Shown: positions 17,585 to 28,750, counted from the stretch's first letter. The stretch: 64,000 nt of DNA from Zestosphaera sp. (GCA_038727705.1 JAVYVJ010000001.1:283924-347923); one strand, 5' to 3'. Notes: generated from the sequence alone by a model not told the origin. Numbers and translations: made by a program.

Positions 17585-17836
17585 ATGAGGAAATTACTTC
17601 GAAGCCTAGCGATCCCGCTTGCACTAATATCCTACGGGCTTCTGGCGATAGTGGCACAACCCCTCATAATTAGGTTCCTGGTATACGTGCTTGCGCTGAG
17701 TGATCGGTCCCTACCGATGCAGGTGCTCGGCTTTCTTTTCTATTTAATGCTAAACGCACTCCTGCTATATTTATGGTTTAGACTAACTAAGTTCGTCAAG
17801 AATAGGGAGGTATTAAGGAAGGGGTCCTCAGCCTAA
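17585..17836 (+). CDS. Small membrane protein, two predicted transmembrane helices
   Basis: An 83-residue hydrophobic protein starting MRKLLRSL. It has two membrane-spanning stretches at roughly residues 7-37 and 47-66, and a basic cytoplasmic-looking tail (KFVKNREVLRKG). It follows leuS by 34 nt on the same strand. I do not recognise it. The family may be lineage-specific. Confidence 0.55.
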   Translation: MRKLLRSLAIPLALISYGLLAIVAQPLIIRFLVYVLALSDRSLPMQVLGFLFYLMLNALLLYLWFRLTKFVKNREVLRKGSSA

Positions 17837-18540
17837 CAGCAATTCCATGATTTGTTGGAGCTCAGCGCTACAGTGGCTCCTCATCCCCTCAGTCCGCCCG
17901 TCGTCGACCTCACAGCCCCAATTTTAAGCCCTGTAGAAGGATAATAAGTGATGGAGGTGGTCTCCCCCAGCAAATTGCTTCAGGCTCTGAATACTTATAT
18001 AGGATGCTCGTAATTTACATCATGAGTGGAGGGTCCTCTGAGAGGAGGCCTAGTAAAGTATCCCAACACCTATACAAGGCATAGATTAGGGGGCGGATGC
18101 TGAATCGTAAGTCAGTGAACCCCCAAACGCCAAGGGAAGAGATCGGTTTCGGTGATGTGTACCTCCGGAACTGAGCCTTGATGAGAAGGCATTTGTCTGA
18201 AGCCTCATCGTCATGAGGGAGTTTCATAGTTGAGGGGAGGGTCCTTATCCTTGGGTGCCTCGTGATTGTCGAGCTTAAAAACCCGTGTCGCGGGCGGGTA
18301 CGGGAGACTTGAGCTGCTATCATCGCGTGGGTTTCTCATCATGCTATCTCAGCGCTTATAGACCCAAATCATCACTTAACTATACGTCGGTGAGGCTATT
18401 ATACTTCATTATGAGGGGTTGCAGACGACTGAACAGTGCTGAACAATCCTAATAGACCTCCATGAATATAGAAACGGTTGCGGCTGGGCATTTACAAGAG
18501 TTAATACCTCCTAGGCATCTCATTATTAGTGTGATGTTGG
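17837..18540. other. Long intergenic stretch with a TATA element and an sRNA
   Basis: About 700 bp without a convincing gene. It holds a TATA-like CTTATATA at 17994-18001 facing right, with a 20-codon reading frame starting at ATG 18022 at the expected distance. An inverted GGGGG/CCCCC pair lies around 18091-18125, and a C/D-box sRNA is annotated separately at 18148-18204. The rest, including 18205-18540, shows no family I recognise. Confidence 0.5.
18148..18204 (+). ncRNA. C/D-box sRNA (dual guide)
   Basis: Spacing is textbook for an archaeal C/D sRNA. C box GTGATGT (18152-18158) is followed by 12 nt of guide, D' CTGA (18171-18174), a 4-nt spacer, C' TGATGAG (18179-18185), 11 nt of guide and D CTGA (18197-18200). 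Terminal pairing is weak. The guides predict targets containing TTCCGGAGGTAC (D' guide) and ACAAATGCCTT (D guide), with methylation opposite the fifth guide base upstream of each box. It lies in a long intergenic region with no competing reading frame. Targets are not verified. Confidence 0.72.
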
Positions 18541-19218
18541 GTGAGGTGGTACTTAAGCAGGAAGGCACGTGATCTAACGATTAGGGCTGACTCACTACTC
18601 GCGCTATCCTCAGCTAGGAAGGTGTTTAAGAACGTCGAGCTCTCCCACACGCTCGGTCTGAGCGAGGCCGCCCTGAGTAAGTACTATCACGGCATCACAG
18701 TTCCGGCGACACCTATGGCTGCACGCTTGCTGAGCGTTTTAATGAGCGATGAGTTCGCCAAGAAGTACGTCGGCAGGTTCATGAATAAGATCGGATGGGA
18801 TTTGAGGAAGGCCTTCACAGAACCTCAGTTCATCAACTTCGTTTCAATGTACCTAAAGTATAAACTCATGGATAAATTACCTGGACTTTTTGTCAACAAA
18901 TTCCTGTCCCTGCCTGACTACTCTATGAGCATCGCCTCCTACCTGTCCGTATCGCTTGAAATACCTCTAGTCATAACTGCTGAGGAGAACTCAATCATAG
19001 GGTTAGAGGCGAGGGGGAGGTCGTATACAGCCCTCCAGAAGGGTGACTACGTAATCTCCATCCACGCTATACTTAACAAGGAAATAGCTGAGTACTTTAG
19101 CTACCTGGTCGAAGCCTATAACCTGAAGTACGTGATGGCGCTCTCGCTAATTCTGATGGACGAGGACAGGGTTTCAGAGATACTTAAGTCTCCTATAATA
19201 TATTACCTGATACCGTAA
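18541..19218 (+). CDS. HTH protein with a phosphoribosyltransferase-like C-terminal domain
   Basis: A 225-residue protein. The N-terminus holds a helix-turn-helix (VELSHTLGLSEAALSKYYHG near 32-51). The C-terminal part resembles the PRTase fold of regulators related to orotate PRTase: SIASYLSVSLEIPLVI near 132-147, then a strand KGDYVISIHAILNKEI where a PRPP-binding loop (DDxxTTG) would be. The acidic PRPP residues are absent, so it may sense a nucleotide rather than catalyse. The start is a GTG with no clear alternative. It is a stand-alone gene upstream of tRNA-Lys. Confidence 0.5.
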   Translation: MRWYLSRKARDLTIRADSLLALSSARKVFKNVELSHTLGLSEAALSKYYHGITVPATPMAARLLSVLMSDEFAKKYVGRFMNKIGWDLRKAFTEPQFINFVSMYLKYKLMDKLPGLFVNKFLSLPDYSMSIASYLSVSLEIPLVITAEENSIIGLEARGRSYTALQKGDYVISIHAILNKEIAEYFSYLVEAYNLKYVMALSLILMDEDRVSEILKSPIIYYLIP

Positions 19219-19270
19219 TGCAATCCCCCCAGCTTACAGGACTCTGTTCTTAGATCGTAGAGGTAGATTG

Positions 19271-19347
<77 letters not shown>

Positions 19348-19459
19348 GTCCAACAGTTATACTTATTAACTCCCTTTAAAACTTTTGTTTTGATAATGTG
19401 AGGTTTAAAGCTTAAAATGTGTGTTCTGATTTTCTTGTTTAGCGGGAGAGGGTCGTGAT

Positions 19460-19705
19460 ATGGCAGGCGAGAAGTTTAACATATTGGAGCATGAGCTGGT
19501 GCCTAAGCATGAGGTTCTGAAACCTGAGGAGGCTGTGGAGGTTCTGAGGTCTCTAGGCGTTAAGCCTGAGCAACTTCCTTACATGAGGGCGTCTGACCCT
19601 GTGGCCAGGGCCATAGGAGCTAAGCCCGGCGATATAGTTAGGATTACCCGTAAATCCCCTACAGCCGGCAAGATCATTGTTTACAGGTTTGTTATAGCCG
19701 GGTGA
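19460..19705 (+). CDS. rpoH: RNA polymerase subunit H (RpoH/Rpb5)
   Basis: The small archaeal Rpb5 homologue of 81 residues, with the conserved [10 protein letters not shown] segment, [22 protein letters not shown]-type core and a C-terminal VYRFVI. It forms part of the lower jaw of the enzyme. It is the first gene of rpoH-rpoB-rpoA1-rpoA2, 6 nt before rpoB. A TATA-like GCTTAAAATG near 19409-19418 and a purine-rich GGGAGAGGG ribosome site precede the ATG. Confidence 0.95.
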   Translation: MAGEKFNILEHELVPKHEVLKPEEAVEVLRSLGVKPEQLPYMRASDPVARAIGAKPGDIVRITRKSPTAGKIIVYRFVIAG

Positions 19706-19711
19706 TCATGT

Positions 19712-22700
19712 ATGGAGGATCCTGTAAAGATCGATAAGGAAGTACGTTGGCTACTCATTGAGTCCTTCCTGAAGGAGAAGGGCCTAGCAAAGCAGCACCT
19801 CGACTCCTATAATGAGTTCGTTACTTCAGGAGTTAAAAAGATCGTTAAGGAGTTGGGCAGGATAGACATAGCTCACCAGAAGATATACATGGAGGTTCTT
19901 GACATCAGGGTCGGCGAGCCGGAGGTCAGGGAAATCGAGGGTGCAGTTATACGTGGGCTCGAGAACTTAAACCCCACCATCGCCAGGATCCGTAACCTGA
20001 CTTATAGCGCGCCAATGTTCCTCAAGATCGTAATTCATGAGGACGGGTTTGAGTACATTGAAGACAATGTCCCGCTCGGATACCTGCCAGTCATGATTAG
20101 GTCTGTCCTGGATCCCACGAGCAGGCTGAGTAAGGAGGAGTTGATTAAGTATGAGGAGGACTGGAGGGATCCCGGCGGCTACTTTATAATCAACGGTTCG
20201 GAGAGAGTTATAGTCGGCCAAGAGGATTTAGCCCCTAACAGGGTATTTGTTGACTACGGCAAAGAGGCTTCCTCAATAACCCATACCGCCAAAGTGATCT
20301 CAGCGTCGGCAGGCTACAGGGTTCCAATAATACTTGACCGGCTGAAGGACGGGACTCTGGTCATCAACTTCCCGTCAATACCCCAGAAGGTGCCGTTCGC
20401 GGTTATGATGAGGGCCTTAGGCCTTGAAACGGACATGGAGATAGCTCTCGCAGTATCGCCGGATCCTGAGATCCAGAAGGAGCTGATTCCGTCCCTATAC
20501 GCTGCTAGGGAGATTAAGAAGCATGTAGAGGCGTTAGATTACCTAGCCTCAAGGGTTACCATAGGAATAACAGATCCTGATGCTAGGCGTAACAGAGTCC
20601 TCCAGATACTTGATCTGTACTTCATGCCTCACTTAGGTAACACGCCGAACGCTAGAATCCTGAAGGCTCTATATCTGGGTCAGATGGCCTGCAAGCTGAT
20701 AGAGTTGATGCTTGGGAGAAGGAAGCCTGACGATAAAGACCACTATGCTAACAGGAGGTTAAGGCTCGCCGGCGACCTGCTCGCCCAGCTCTTTCGGGTC
20801 GCTTTTAAGGCCTACGTTAAGGACCTGAGGTACCAGATAGAGAGGTACAGACTGACTAAGGGCAGGAGACTCTCACTAAAGGCGCTTGCTAGACCCGACA
20901 TAATAACTGAGAGGCTTAACTACGCACTAGCCACAGGGAACTGGGTCGGTAATAGGACAGGTGTGAGTCAGATACTCGATAGAACCAACTGGATCTCAAT
21001 GCTCAGCCACTTGAGGAGGACCGTGGCCCCGCTGAGTAGGGGACAACCACACTTTGAGGCTCGTGATCTGCATCCAACACAGTGGGGGAGAATATGCCCC
21101 TTCGAAACTCCCGAAGGCCCTAACTGTGGTCTCGTCAAGAACTTGGCACTATCTGCCTACGTTACTGCAGGTATTGATGAATCCTTGATCCTCCCATACC
21201 TTCAGGAACTAGGGATGATCCCGTTGCTTGAGGCGTACGAGAGGCTCAGGAAGGGCGACGAGGAGTTGGCGGAGGCCATACCCAACTATGCTAAGATATT
21301 CCTCAACGGCACTTTGATAGGTTACTACCCCGGCGAGGACGCGTCCGAGCTGGTTAGGAGCCTGAGGAAGCTGAGGAGGAGTGGTAAGCTACATCATGAG
21401 GTGAACATCTATTACGGCAGAAGCGAGTACATCAACGAGGTTCACGTCAATTGCGACAGCGGCAGAGTTAGAAGGCCGCTGCTCATCCTTGAGGAGGGTA
21501 AGCTCAAGATCTCCGGCGAAGTTGTTGAGAAGCTCCGTGCCGGTAAGCTGTCATTCAGTGACTTAGTGAGCATGGGCGTGGTCGAGTACTTAGATGCTGA
21601 GGAGGAGGACAATTCCCTAATCGCGTTGGACCCTGAGGACGCAGGTAAAGAGCACACTCACCTAGAGCTATATTCCCCGTCTATCCTGGGGGTCGCTGCA
21701 GTTCTTATACCTTACGGTAATCACAATCAGTCACCACGTAATGCTTACGAAGCCGCGATGGCTAAGCAGGCCGTCGGGTTAAACGCCGCCAACTTCCATT
21801 TAAGGTTTGACAGTAGGGCCCACTTCCTACATTATCCGCAGAAGCCGGTTGTGCAGACCAGGTTCCTAGACTTGATCGGGTTTAACTCAAGGCCTGCTGG
21901 ACAGAACTTCGTGGTTGCGATACTGTCGTTCACCGGTTACAACATGGAGGACGCTGTTATAATGAATAAATCCTCGGTTGAGAGGGGGCTCGCCCGATCC
22001 ACGTTCTTCAGGGAGTACAGCACTGAGGAGCTCCGATACCCTGGTGGGCAGCGGGACATGATAGGCATCCCCGACATCAAGGTTAAGGGTTACAGGGGTA
22101 AGGAGAACTACGAATATCTGGATGGTGACGGAATAATACCGCCTGAAGTCGACGTAACGTCTGGCAGGGTCCTAGTGGGCAAGACGTCGCCGCCCAGGTT
22201 CCTTGAGGAGTATAAGGAGTTCGGCTTGGCGAGTGAGACTAGGAGGGACTCGTCCGTCAGCCTCAGACACGGTGATAGGGGGATTGTGGACGCTGTGGTG
22301 GTGACGGTTGATGGTGAGGGCAATAAGTTCATAAGAGTCAAGGTCAGGGATCTGAGGATACCTGAGATAGGCGATAAGTTCGCGTCTAGACACGGCCAGA
22401 AGGGTGTGGTCGGCCTGCTTGTACCTCAGTATGACATGCCGTACACTTTTGACGGGGTGACGCCAGACCTTATAATCAATCCTCACGCACTGCCGTCCAG
22501 AATGACGGTGGGTCAGTTGATAGAGTCGATAGCCGGTAAGGTAGGGTCGCTCAGAGGGGGGTTGGTCGATGGGACTCCGTTCTTCGGCGAGAAGTTTGAT
22601 GATTTGAGGAGGGAGCTCCTCCTCTACGGCTACCCGCAGGACGGCACCGAGCCCATGTATGACGGCAGGACGGGCGAACTCATATCGACCCCCGTCTTCA

Positions 22701-23116
22701 TAGGTGTAGTGTACTACCAGAGGCTCCACCATATGGTCGCTGACAAGTTGCATTCGAGGTCCAGGGGGCCTGTGCAGTTGCTCACCAGGCAGCCGACCGA
22801 AGGCAGGGCCAGGGAGGGCGGCTTGCGCTTCGGGGAGATGGAAAGGGACGCCATAATAGGCCATGGAGCACCCGTACTGCTTAAGGAGAGGCTTCTAGAC
22901 AGTTCGGATAGGTATACAGTATATGTTTGTGAGAAGTGCGGCCTGCTAGGATGGTTCGACAGAAATAAGGGCAGATACGTATGTCCGGTGCATGGCGATG
23001 AGGGTAAGTTGGTTCCCGTTGAGGTTTCATACGCGTTTAAGCTGTTGGTACAGGAGATGATGAGTATGTTAATCTATCCGAAGTTAGTACTCAGAGATAG
23101 GTTCTCGGGTGATTAG
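19712..23116 (+). CDS. rpoB: RNA polymerase subunit B (undivided)
   Basis: A 1134-residue second-largest RNA polymerase subunit. It is one continuous gene, as in Crenarchaeota, not split into B' and B''. Recognisable regions include the fork and hybrid-binding segments, [31 protein letters not shown] near residue 890, and a C-terminal zinc ribbon (CEKCG ... CPVHG). It lies between rpoH and rpoA1, 2 nt before the latter. Confidence 0.98.
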   Translation: MEDPVKIDKEVRWLLIESFLKEKGLAKQHLDSYNEFVTSGVKKIVKELGRIDIAHQKIYMEVLDIRVGEPEVREIEGAVIRGLENLNPTIARIRNLTYSAPMFLKIVIHEDGFEYIEDNVPLGYLPVMIRSVLDPTSRLSKEELIKYEEDWRDPGGYFIINGSERVIVGQEDLAPNRVFVDYGKEASSITHTAKVISASAGYRVPIILDRLKDGTLVINFPSIPQKVPFAVMMRALGLETDMEIALAVSPDPEIQKELIPSLYAAREIKKHVEALDYLASRVTIGITDPDARRNRVLQILDLYFMPHLGNTPNARILKALYLGQMACKLIELMLGRRKPDDKDHYANRRLRLAGDLLAQLFRVAFKAYVKDLRYQIERYRLTKGRRLSLKALARPDIITERLNYALATGNWVGNRTGVSQILDRTNWISMLSHLRRTVAPLSRGQPHFEARDLHPTQWGRICPFETPEGPNCGLVKNLALSAYVTAGIDESLILPYLQELGMIPLLEAYERLRKGDEELAEAIPNYAKIFLNGTLIGYYPGEDASELVRSLRKLRRSGKLHHEVNIYYGRSEYINEVHVNCDSGRVRRPLLILEEGKLKISGEVVEKLRAGKLSFSDLVSMGVVEYLDAEEEDNSLIALDPEDAGKEHTHLELYSPSILGVAAVLIPYGNHNQSPRNAYEAAMAKQAVGLNAANFHLRFDSRAHFLHYPQKPVVQTRFLDLIGFNSRPAGQNFVVAILSFTGYNMEDAVIMNKSSVERGLARSTFFREYSTEELRYPGGQRDMIGIPDIKVKGYRGKENYEYLDGDGIIPPEVDVTSGRVLVGKTSPPRFLEEYKEFGLASETRRDSSVSLRHGDRGIVDAVVVTVDGEGNKFIRVKVRDLRIPEIGDKFASRHGQKGVVGLLVPQYDMPYTFDGVTPDLIINPHALPSRMTVGQLIESIAGKVGSLRGGLVDGTPFFGEKFDDLRRELLLYGYPQDGTEPMYDGRTGELISTPVFIGVVYYQRLHHMVADKLHSRSRGPVQLLTRQPTEGRAREGGLRFGEMERDAIIGHGAPVLLKERLLDSSDRYTVYVCEKCGLLGWFDRNKGRYVCPVHGDEGKLVPVEVSYAFKLLVQEMMSMLIYPKLVLRDRFSGD

Positions 23117-23118
23117 GG

Positions 23119-25761
23119 ATGCCTAACGGAAAGGAGGTCAGAAGCATTAAGTTCGGCATACTCTCGCCTGACATGATACGTAAGATGTCGGTAACGGCTA
23201 TAGTGACTCCAGACGTCTATGACGAGAACGGCATGCCTGTGAAAGGAGGTGTTATGGACCCTAAGTTGGGCGTCATAGAGCCTGATCAGAAGTGCGAGAC
23301 ATGCGGTAATAAACTCGCTACATGTCCCGGCCATTTCGGTAGCCTAGAACTCGCCAGGCCCGTCATACACATAGGCTTTGTCAAGCACATACACGAGATC
23401 CTTAAAGCCACGTGTAGGAAATGTGGTAGACTCAAGCTCCCTGAGGAGGAGGTTGACAGGTACCTGGACCTGCTGGACAGGTTGAAGGATAGGTGGCCTC
23501 AGCTAGCTGATTCGCTTTCTGAGCACGTTAAAAGGAGGGCTATGAAGGTCTTCGAGTGCCCGCACTGCGGTGAGAAGCAGTATAGAATACGCTATGAGAA
23601 GCCGACTACCTTCATTGAGGAGGGGCCGTTGGGCAAGCTCCCTCCGACATTCATTAGGGACTGGCTGTCAAGAGTTCCGGACAGACACTTGAGGGTAATG
23701 GGTTACGATCCGGAGGTATCGCATCCCTCATGGGCTGTGATAACGGTCCTACCCATACCCCCCATAGCCGTCAGGCCCTCCATACTCCTTGAAACCGGCA
23801 TCCGCGCTGAGGACGACCTGACCCACAAGCTGGTTGACATAATAAGGACTAACGAGAGGCTTAAGGAAGCCATCAACGTTGGTTCGCCGGAGATAATAAT
23901 AGAGGATCTGTGGGATCTGCTTCAGTACCACATAACTACCTACATAGATAATGAAGTTCCTGGGGTGCCTCCTGCTAAGAGGAGGTCGGGGTCCCCGCTC
24001 AGAACCCTGGCGCAGAGGCTTAAGGGTAAGGAAGGACGCTTCAGAAACAACCTATCAGGTAAGCGTGTCGACTTCTCGGCTAGAACAGTCGTCTCACCGG
24101 ACCCCTACCTGAGCATTAACGAGGTAGGGGTTCCTGTCGAGGTTGCTACGAATCTAACGGTTCCTGTTAGGGTGACGTCATGGAATATAGAGGATATGAG
24201 GAAGTACGTTCTCAACGGCCCCTTCAAGTATCCAGGCGCTAATTACGTCATAGAGCCGAACGGGCGTAGGCTGGATCTCAGATACAATAAGGATCTGAAG
24301 GCGGTGGCTGAGGGGTTGAAGCCGGGGTTCATAGTTGAGCGTCACTTGATAGACGGTGATATAGTCCTCTTCAATAGGCAACCCTCGCTGCACAGGATGT
24401 CGATAATGGGGCACATTGTTAAGGTGTTGCCCGGCAGGACGTTCAGGCTGCATCTAGCCGTCTGTCCGCCCTACAACGCCGACTTCGACGGGGATGAGAT
24501 GAACCTGCATGTGCCTCAGACTCCTGAGGCTCAGGCGGAAGCCCGCACGCTACTCTTGGTTCAGGAGCACATACTCACGCCAAGGTATGGAGGTCCTATA
24601 ATAGGCGGTATACAGGACTACATAAGCGGCGGCTACCTCCTCTCCTCGAAAGCAGTCCTGCTGACGAAGGACAGGGTGTCGGATCTCCTGGCAAGTATAA
24701 ACTACGAAGGCGAGATACCGGAGCCCGCGATCCTGGCCCCTAAGCAGGCGTGGCTTGGGAAGCAACTGATAAGCCTTCTCCTGCCGGAGGACTTCAACTT
24801 CACTAAGGAGGCTAAGATCTCCAGCGGCGCGCTTAAATGCACTAGCGAGGAGTGTTTCTGGGACTCGTACGTAATAGTTAAGAAAGGGAAGTTCTTGATG
24901 GGCGTCATAGATAAGAACACTATAGGTGCGCAACAGCCTGAGTCAATGCTGCACTACATAGTTAGGGAGTACGGTCCCAGCTTCGGCAGGTCATTCATGG
25001 ACAGGGTTTTCAGGCTCTTCCTAAGATTCATTGAGATGAGGGGGTTCACAATGACTGTAGACGACATATTGATACCTCCTCGCGCATACAGCGAGATAAT
25101 GGAGGTCTTTAAGAAGGCGTTGGAGGAGGTTAACAGGACCATAGCACTCTATGAGGAGGGGAAGCTTGAAGTCACTCCTGGCAGGACTCTGGAGGAATCG
25201 CTTGAGCTGAAGATTCTTGAGATACTGTCTAAGGCTAGGGACGAGGCGGGCGAGGTCGCGGTGAAGTATCTGGATCCATTTAACAACGTCTTCATAATGG
25301 CTAAGACCGGCGCCAGAGGCAGTGCCTTAAACATAACTCAGATGGCTGCCATGCTTGGCCAGCAGTCCGTCAGGGGCGAGAGGATTCACAGAGGATACAC
25401 CGGCAGGACACTGCCCTTCTTTAGGAAGGGTGATATAGGACCTGAGGCAAGGGGTTTCGTCGTGAGCTCCTTCGTCAAGGGCCTCACACCCATAGAGATG
25501 TTCTTCCACGCTGCTGGAGGTAGGGAAGGCCTGGTGGACACTGCGGTCAGGACCTCGCAGAGTGGCTACATGCAACGTAGGCTTATAAACTCTTTGCTAG
25601 ACGTCGTCGTTGAGTATGACGGTACCGTTAGAAGCACTTACGGCGATTTAATACAGTTCCGCTATGGCGAGGACGGAGTCGACCCCAAGAACACCTCCTT
25701 CGGTAAGGCGGTTAACGTTGATAGGGTTGTAAAGAGGCATGTGGGGTGGAGGATTGAATGA
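23119..25761 (+). CDS. rpoA1: RNA polymerase subunit A' (RpoA1)
   Basis: An 880-residue N-terminal part of the largest subunit, carrying the catalytic [10 protein letters not shown] loop near 454-463 with the three Mg-binding Asp residues. Zinc-binding CETCG...CPGHFG lies near 58-72, and a second CRKCG...CPHCG pair follows. The bridge-helix region is near residue 780 onward. The length matches crenarchaeal A'. The stop overlaps the start of rpoA2 by 4 nt. Confidence 0.98.
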   Translation: MPNGKEVRSIKFGILSPDMIRKMSVTAIVTPDVYDENGMPVKGGVMDPKLGVIEPDQKCETCGNKLATCPGHFGSLELARPVIHIGFVKHIHEILKATCRKCGRLKLPEEEVDRYLDLLDRLKDRWPQLADSLSEHVKRRAMKVFECPHCGEKQYRIRYEKPTTFIEEGPLGKLPPTFIRDWLSRVPDRHLRVMGYDPEVSHPSWAVITVLPIPPIAVRPSILLETGIRAEDDLTHKLVDIIRTNERLKEAINVGSPEIIIEDLWDLLQYHITTYIDNEVPGVPPAKRRSGSPLRTLAQRLKGKEGRFRNNLSGKRVDFSARTVVSPDPYLSINEVGVPVEVATNLTVPVRVTSWNIEDMRKYVLNGPFKYPGANYVIEPNGRRLDLRYNKDLKAVAEGLKPGFIVERHLIDGDIVLFNRQPSLHRMSIMGHIVKVLPGRTFRLHLAVCPPYNADFDGDEMNLHVPQTPEAQAEARTLLLVQEHILTPRYGGPIIGGIQDYISGGYLLSSKAVLLTKDRVSDLLASINYEGEIPEPAILAPKQAWLGKQLISLLLPEDFNFTKEAKISSGALKCTSEECFWDSYVIVKKGKFLMGVIDKNTIGAQQPESMLHYIVREYGPSFGRSFMDRVFRLFLRFIEMRGFTMTVDDILIPPRAYSEIMEVFKKALEEVNRTIALYEEGKLEVTPGRTLEESLELKILEILSKARDEAGEVAVKYLDPFNNVFIMAKTGARGSALNITQMAAMLGQQSVRGERIHRGYTGRTLPFFRKGDIGPEARGFVVSSFVKGLTPIEMFFHAAGGREGLVDTAVRTSQSGYMQRRLINSLLDVVVEYDGTVRSTYGDLIQFRYGEDGVDPKNTSFGKAVNVDRVVKRHVGWRIE

Positions 25762-27251
25762 GCGGGAAGAAGTCTGGGGGTACTAGGAAGAAGGTGACCT
25801 CAAGCAAGAAGAAAGCGGTGGTCAGAGCTAAACCCGCAGTCACGAAGGCCGAGGAAATCCTTGAGAGGGTTTCGGAGCCTTACCGTATTGTGAGCAACGT
25901 GCTAAATAAGGTGAGCATACCGTCAGAGCTTGTGGATGAGGTTAGGAGGCAATTAATGAATCTCTACGTCTTCCGTGGTCTCACTAGCGAGGATGAGCTG
26001 AGTAGAGAAGCCTTGAGATTTAGGGAAGTGTGTTTTAAAGTGAAGAAGGTCGTGGACTCGGTCAGGGATTACGTGCCTGAATCCATCTACAACGAGATGA
26101 TGGTCACTCTATTCAGGGTTGACGTTAAGTCAGAGTTGAACGAGTCCGAGCTCGTGGCCATCGTTAATGACTGTGTTAGGACGTATCTGGAGTCCCTGGT
26201 GGATCCGGGGGAGCCTGTAGGCACTGTGGCGGCTCAATCTATAGGTGAGCCCGGCACTCAGATGACTTTGAGGACCTTCCACTTCGCGGGGGTCAGGGAA
26301 CTTAACGTCACGTTAGGCCTTCCTAGGCTGATAGAGCTCGTCGACGCTAAGAGGGTTCCTGAGACCCCCATCATGGAGATACACCTAGATGACGTCCACA
26401 AGTATGATGAGATGAAGGCCAGGGAGGTTGCAAGGAAGATAGAGTTGACCGTGCTGGAGAACGTCACAAAGTCTGTTGACATAGACCTCTCTGAGATGAA
26501 GCTGTACGTAAGGTTGGATCCCGAGATGCTCTACGATAAGGGCCTCAAGCCGGAGGACGTGGCTAAGACGCTCTCGAGAGGTAAGTCGCTGGTCGACAAG
26601 GTATCGTTGTCCAGTGAGTCCCCCGATATGATCATCATTGAGATACCTAGGAACTACAGCGACATAATAAAGGCTCAGAAGTTCAGGGATAGGTTGCTCA
26701 AGATCAAGATCAAGGGCATTAAGGGCATTAAGAAGGTGATACTTCAGAAGAGGAGAGACCAGGAATCCGGTAGGGAGTACTACGTTCTTATAACGTCGGG
26801 CTCCAACCTCGACGCGGTGCTGAAGGTGGAGGGGGTTGATCCTAAGAAGGTGAGGACTAACAGCGTCCACGAGATTGAGGGTGTGCTAGGGATTGAGGCC
26901 GCTAGGGAGGCCCTAATGCGGGAGATAAAGAACACGTTGAACGAGCAGGGGCTAGATGTAGATTTAAGGCATGTGATGTTGGTTGCCGACATGATGACTA
27001 AATCCGGTAGCTTGAGGCCTATAGGTAGGCATGGCGTGGTCGGTGAGAAGCCAAGTGTTTTGGCTAGAGCAGCTTTCGAAGTCACTGTTAAGAACTTGTT
27101 CGATGCAAGCATCAAGGGTGAGGCCGACCAGGTTGTGGGGGTCGCGGAGAACGTCATAATAGGGCAGCTTGCACCAATAGGTACCGCTTTAGTAGAGCTT
27201 AAAATGAATCCAACGAAAATTAAATCCTTGGTGAGAGAGGAGAGCAGGTGA
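25758..27251 (+). CDS. rpoA2: RNA polymerase subunit A'' (RpoA2) with N-terminal extension
   Basis: A C-terminal part of the largest subunit, including the trigger-loop region [20 protein letters not shown] near 156-175 and the closing jaw and clamp segments ([15 protein letters not shown]). At 497 residues it is about 100 longer than the roughly 395 residues I recall for Sulfolobus A''. The extra sequence is N-terminal: a Lys/Ser-rich start ([18 protein letters not shown]) and a helical stretch before the conserved VDPGEPVG. The start overlaps rpoA1, so the extension is within the natural reading frame. Confidence 0.96.
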   Translation: MSGKKSGGTRKKVTSSKKKAVVRAKPAVTKAEEILERVSEPYRIVSNVLNKVSIPSELVDEVRRQLMNLYVFRGLTSEDELSREALRFREVCFKVKKVVDSVRDYVPESIYNEMMVTLFRVDVKSELNESELVAIVNDCVRTYLESLVDPGEPVGTVAAQSIGEPGTQMTLRTFHFAGVRELNVTLGLPRLIELVDAKRVPETPIMEIHLDDVHKYDEMKAREVARKIELTVLENVTKSVDIDLSEMKLYVRLDPEMLYDKGLKPEDVAKTLSRGKSLVDKVSLSSESPDMIIIEIPRNYSDIIKAQKFRDRLLKIKIKGIKGIKKVILQKRRDQESGREYYVLITSGSNLDAVLKVEGVDPKKVRTNSVHEIEGVLGIEAAREALMREIKNTLNEQGLDVDLRHVMLVADMMTKSGSLRPIGRHGVVGEKPSVLARAAFEVTVKNLFDASIKGEADQVVGVAENVIIGQLAPIGTALVELKMNPTKIKSLVREESR

Positions 27252-27256
27252 TGTGA

Positions 27257-27565
27257 ATGTCGAAGGAAGTATCCCTCGAAACACCTATAAAACTGCTTTT
27301 CAAAACGGGTAAGGTGGTGCTTGGATCCAGGAGGGCTGTGAAGGTCATTAAATCCGGCAAGGCCCTGGGCGTCATCGTAGCCAGCAATATACCTAAGCAC
27401 TTGGCCGAGGACATAACGTACTATTCAAGAATGAGCAACATCAAACTCATTAAATACCCCGGCAGTAGCTATGACTTAGGGGCGATTTTAGGTAAGCCCT
27501 TCCCGGTATCGGTGGTCGCGATCCTCGATGCCGGAGAGTCCAGGATCTTAGAGGCGGGTGAGTAG
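27257..27565 (+). CDS. rpl30e: Ribosomal protein L30e
   Basis: A 102-residue L7Ae/L30e-fold protein of the large subunit, with GKVVLGSRRAVKVIKSGKA near 14-32, VASNIPKHLAEDITYYS and the C-terminal ILDAGESRIL. It sits in the usual rpoA2-rpl30e-nusA-rps12 order. The downstream nusA start overlaps its stop by 8 nt. Confidence 0.95.
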   Translation: MSKEVSLETPIKLLFKTGKVVLGSRRAVKVIKSGKALGVIVASNIPKHLAEDITYYSRMSNIKLIKYPGSSYDLGAILGKPFPVSVVAILDAGESRILEAGE

Positions 27566-28001
27566 TAGATTGCCTGTCAAGCTGACTGGTGATGAGCTGA
27601 AGTACATCGCGCTTCTGGGCGACATCACAGGCGTCACCGCCAGGGACTGTGTGGTGGACGATGAGTCGAACACCTTAATATTCATAGTTCCGCCAGGCAC
27701 AGCCGGCACAGTGGTCGGGTTTAAGGGCAGGAATGTGAAACAACTGACTAAGATACTTGGGAGGCGTGTAGAGATAGTGGAGTGGGCTGAAACTCTCGAG
27801 GACTTCGTGAAGAACTTGTTCCTGCCGGCCAGGGTCGTGAGCGTAAGGTTAAACAAGCTGAGGGACGGCAGGAAGGTTCTGATGGTTAAGGTGGTGCCGG
27901 AGGATAAGGGCATCGCCATAGGTAAGGACGGGAAGAACGTCAGTAAGGCAAGGAAGATACTTAAGAGGTATTATGACATAGACTCTGTTTCAGTGTCTTA
28001 A
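27558..28001 (+). CDS. nusA: NusA-like transcription factor (two KH domains)
   Basis: A 147-residue archaeal NusA consisting only of the KH1-KH2 part. RNA-binding loops are GTVVGFKGRNVKQLTKI near 49-65 and GIAIGKDGKNVSKARKI near 118-134. The GTG start overlaps rpl30e. It likely acts in transcription elongation or termination or in rRNA antitermination together with the polymerase genes upstream. Confidence 0.93.
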   Translation: MSSRLPVKLTGDELKYIALLGDITGVTARDCVVDDESNTLIFIVPPGTAGTVVGFKGRNVKQLTKILGRRVEIVEWAETLEDFVKNLFLPARVVSVRLNKLRDGRKVLMVKVVPEDKGIAIGKDGKNVSKARKILKRYYDIDSVSVS

Positions 28002-28073
28002 CAGCTTCGCGGTTCGTCTACATGGAGATAATGCTTAAAAGTAGTGGAGTTACCTATTCTAGGTGGTGGTTGA

Positions 28074-28517
28074 GTGCCGGGGAGCAAGGCGCCTAAGGGT
28101 CTCTACGCTGCCAGGAAGCTGAAGCTTAAGAGGCTCAAATTTAGGTGGAGTCAGCGTGACTTCAGAATACGCATGCTGAAACTCAAGAAAAAGCATGATC
28201 CGCTGGAGGGAGCCCCTATGGCGAGAGGCATAGTCTTAGAGAAGGTCGGTATAGAATCACGGCAACCGAATTCAGCTCTGCGGAAGTGTGTTAGGGTGCA
28301 ACTGGTTAAAAATGGTAAGGTAGTCACGGCCTTCGTGCCTCAGGACGGTGGGGTCACGTTCATAGACGAGCACGACGAAGTCGTCATCGCCGGCATAGGG
28401 GGTACCCTGGGTAGATCTATGGGTGATTTGCCGGGGGTTCGGTATAAAGTCATCATGGTTAACGGCGTGTCCCTAGACGCGCTACTAAAGGGCAAGAAAC
28501 AAAAACCCCTAAGGTAA
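28074..28517 (+). CDS. rps12: Ribosomal protein S12
   Basis: A 147-residue decoding-centre protein with the conserved [16 protein letters not shown] near 62-77 and the [12 protein letters not shown] segment. The GTG start lies 33-43 nt after a TATA-like ATGCTTAAAAG (28031-28041), so it may have its own promoter as well as read-through from nusA. It starts the str-type set; rps7 follows only after a 1.7-kb interruption. Confidence 0.96.
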   Translation: MPGSKAPKGLYAARKLKLKRLKFRWSQRDFRIRMLKLKKKHDPLEGAPMARGIVLEKVGIESRQPNSALRKCVRVQLVKNGKVVTAFVPQDGGVTFIDEHDEVVIAGIGGTLGRSMGDLPGVRYKVIMVNGVSLDALLKGKKQKPLR

Positions 28518-28681
28518 GACCTTCTAATAGCGGGCTAAGTTAGAATACTTCAAGGTCTTAAGCTGGATTGCAGTGCATTCCTTCAGATAGAGTGATTTAA
28601 AGGAAGACGAAGAAGCGTTCATGAAAAACAGGCACTTAGGTTTGAAAGAGCTGGGAAGGATCATCAAATAAATCTTGGGGA

Positions 28682-28738
28682 TTACTTCTTCTCCTTCTTC
28701 TTCTTCTCCTCTTTCTTCGGAGGCTGTTGCGCCGCCAT
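28682..28738 (-). CDS. Possible 18-residue Lys-rich peptide or cut-short S25e-like gene
   Basis: An ATG-led frame encodes only MAAQQPPKKEEKKKKEKK and then TAA. The composition recalls the basic N-terminal tail of archaeal S25e, but no S25e core follows in any frame. It has good expression signals: CGTTTTTAAAC upstream near 28790, a GGGGGT-GTAA-ACCCCC hairpin at 28751-28766, and GGAGA right before the start. It could be a real small peptide, a truncated ribosomal protein gene, or chance. Confidence 0.35.
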   Translation of the reverse strand: MAAQQPPKKEEKKKKEKK

Positions 28739-28750
28739 TTTTATTTCTCC

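Noticed and set aside
18015-18323. 102-residue minus-strand frame in the long intergenic region
   Set aside because: No ribosome site or family resemblance, and it is antisense to the C/D-box sRNA.
17837-18540. RNase P RNA or SRP RNA in the 700-bp gap
   Set aside because: I could not find the conserved RNase P core (GAGGAAAGUC-type) or the SRP domain IV loop on either strand.
22172-22864. 230-residue minus-strand frame inside rpoB
   Set aside because: It lies wholly within conserved rpoB sequence and has no recognisable domain.
26385-27400. Long minus-strand frames opposite rpoA2/rpl30e
   Set aside because: Shadows of highly conserved polymerase and ribosomal genes; low-complexity hydrophobic translation and no start signals.
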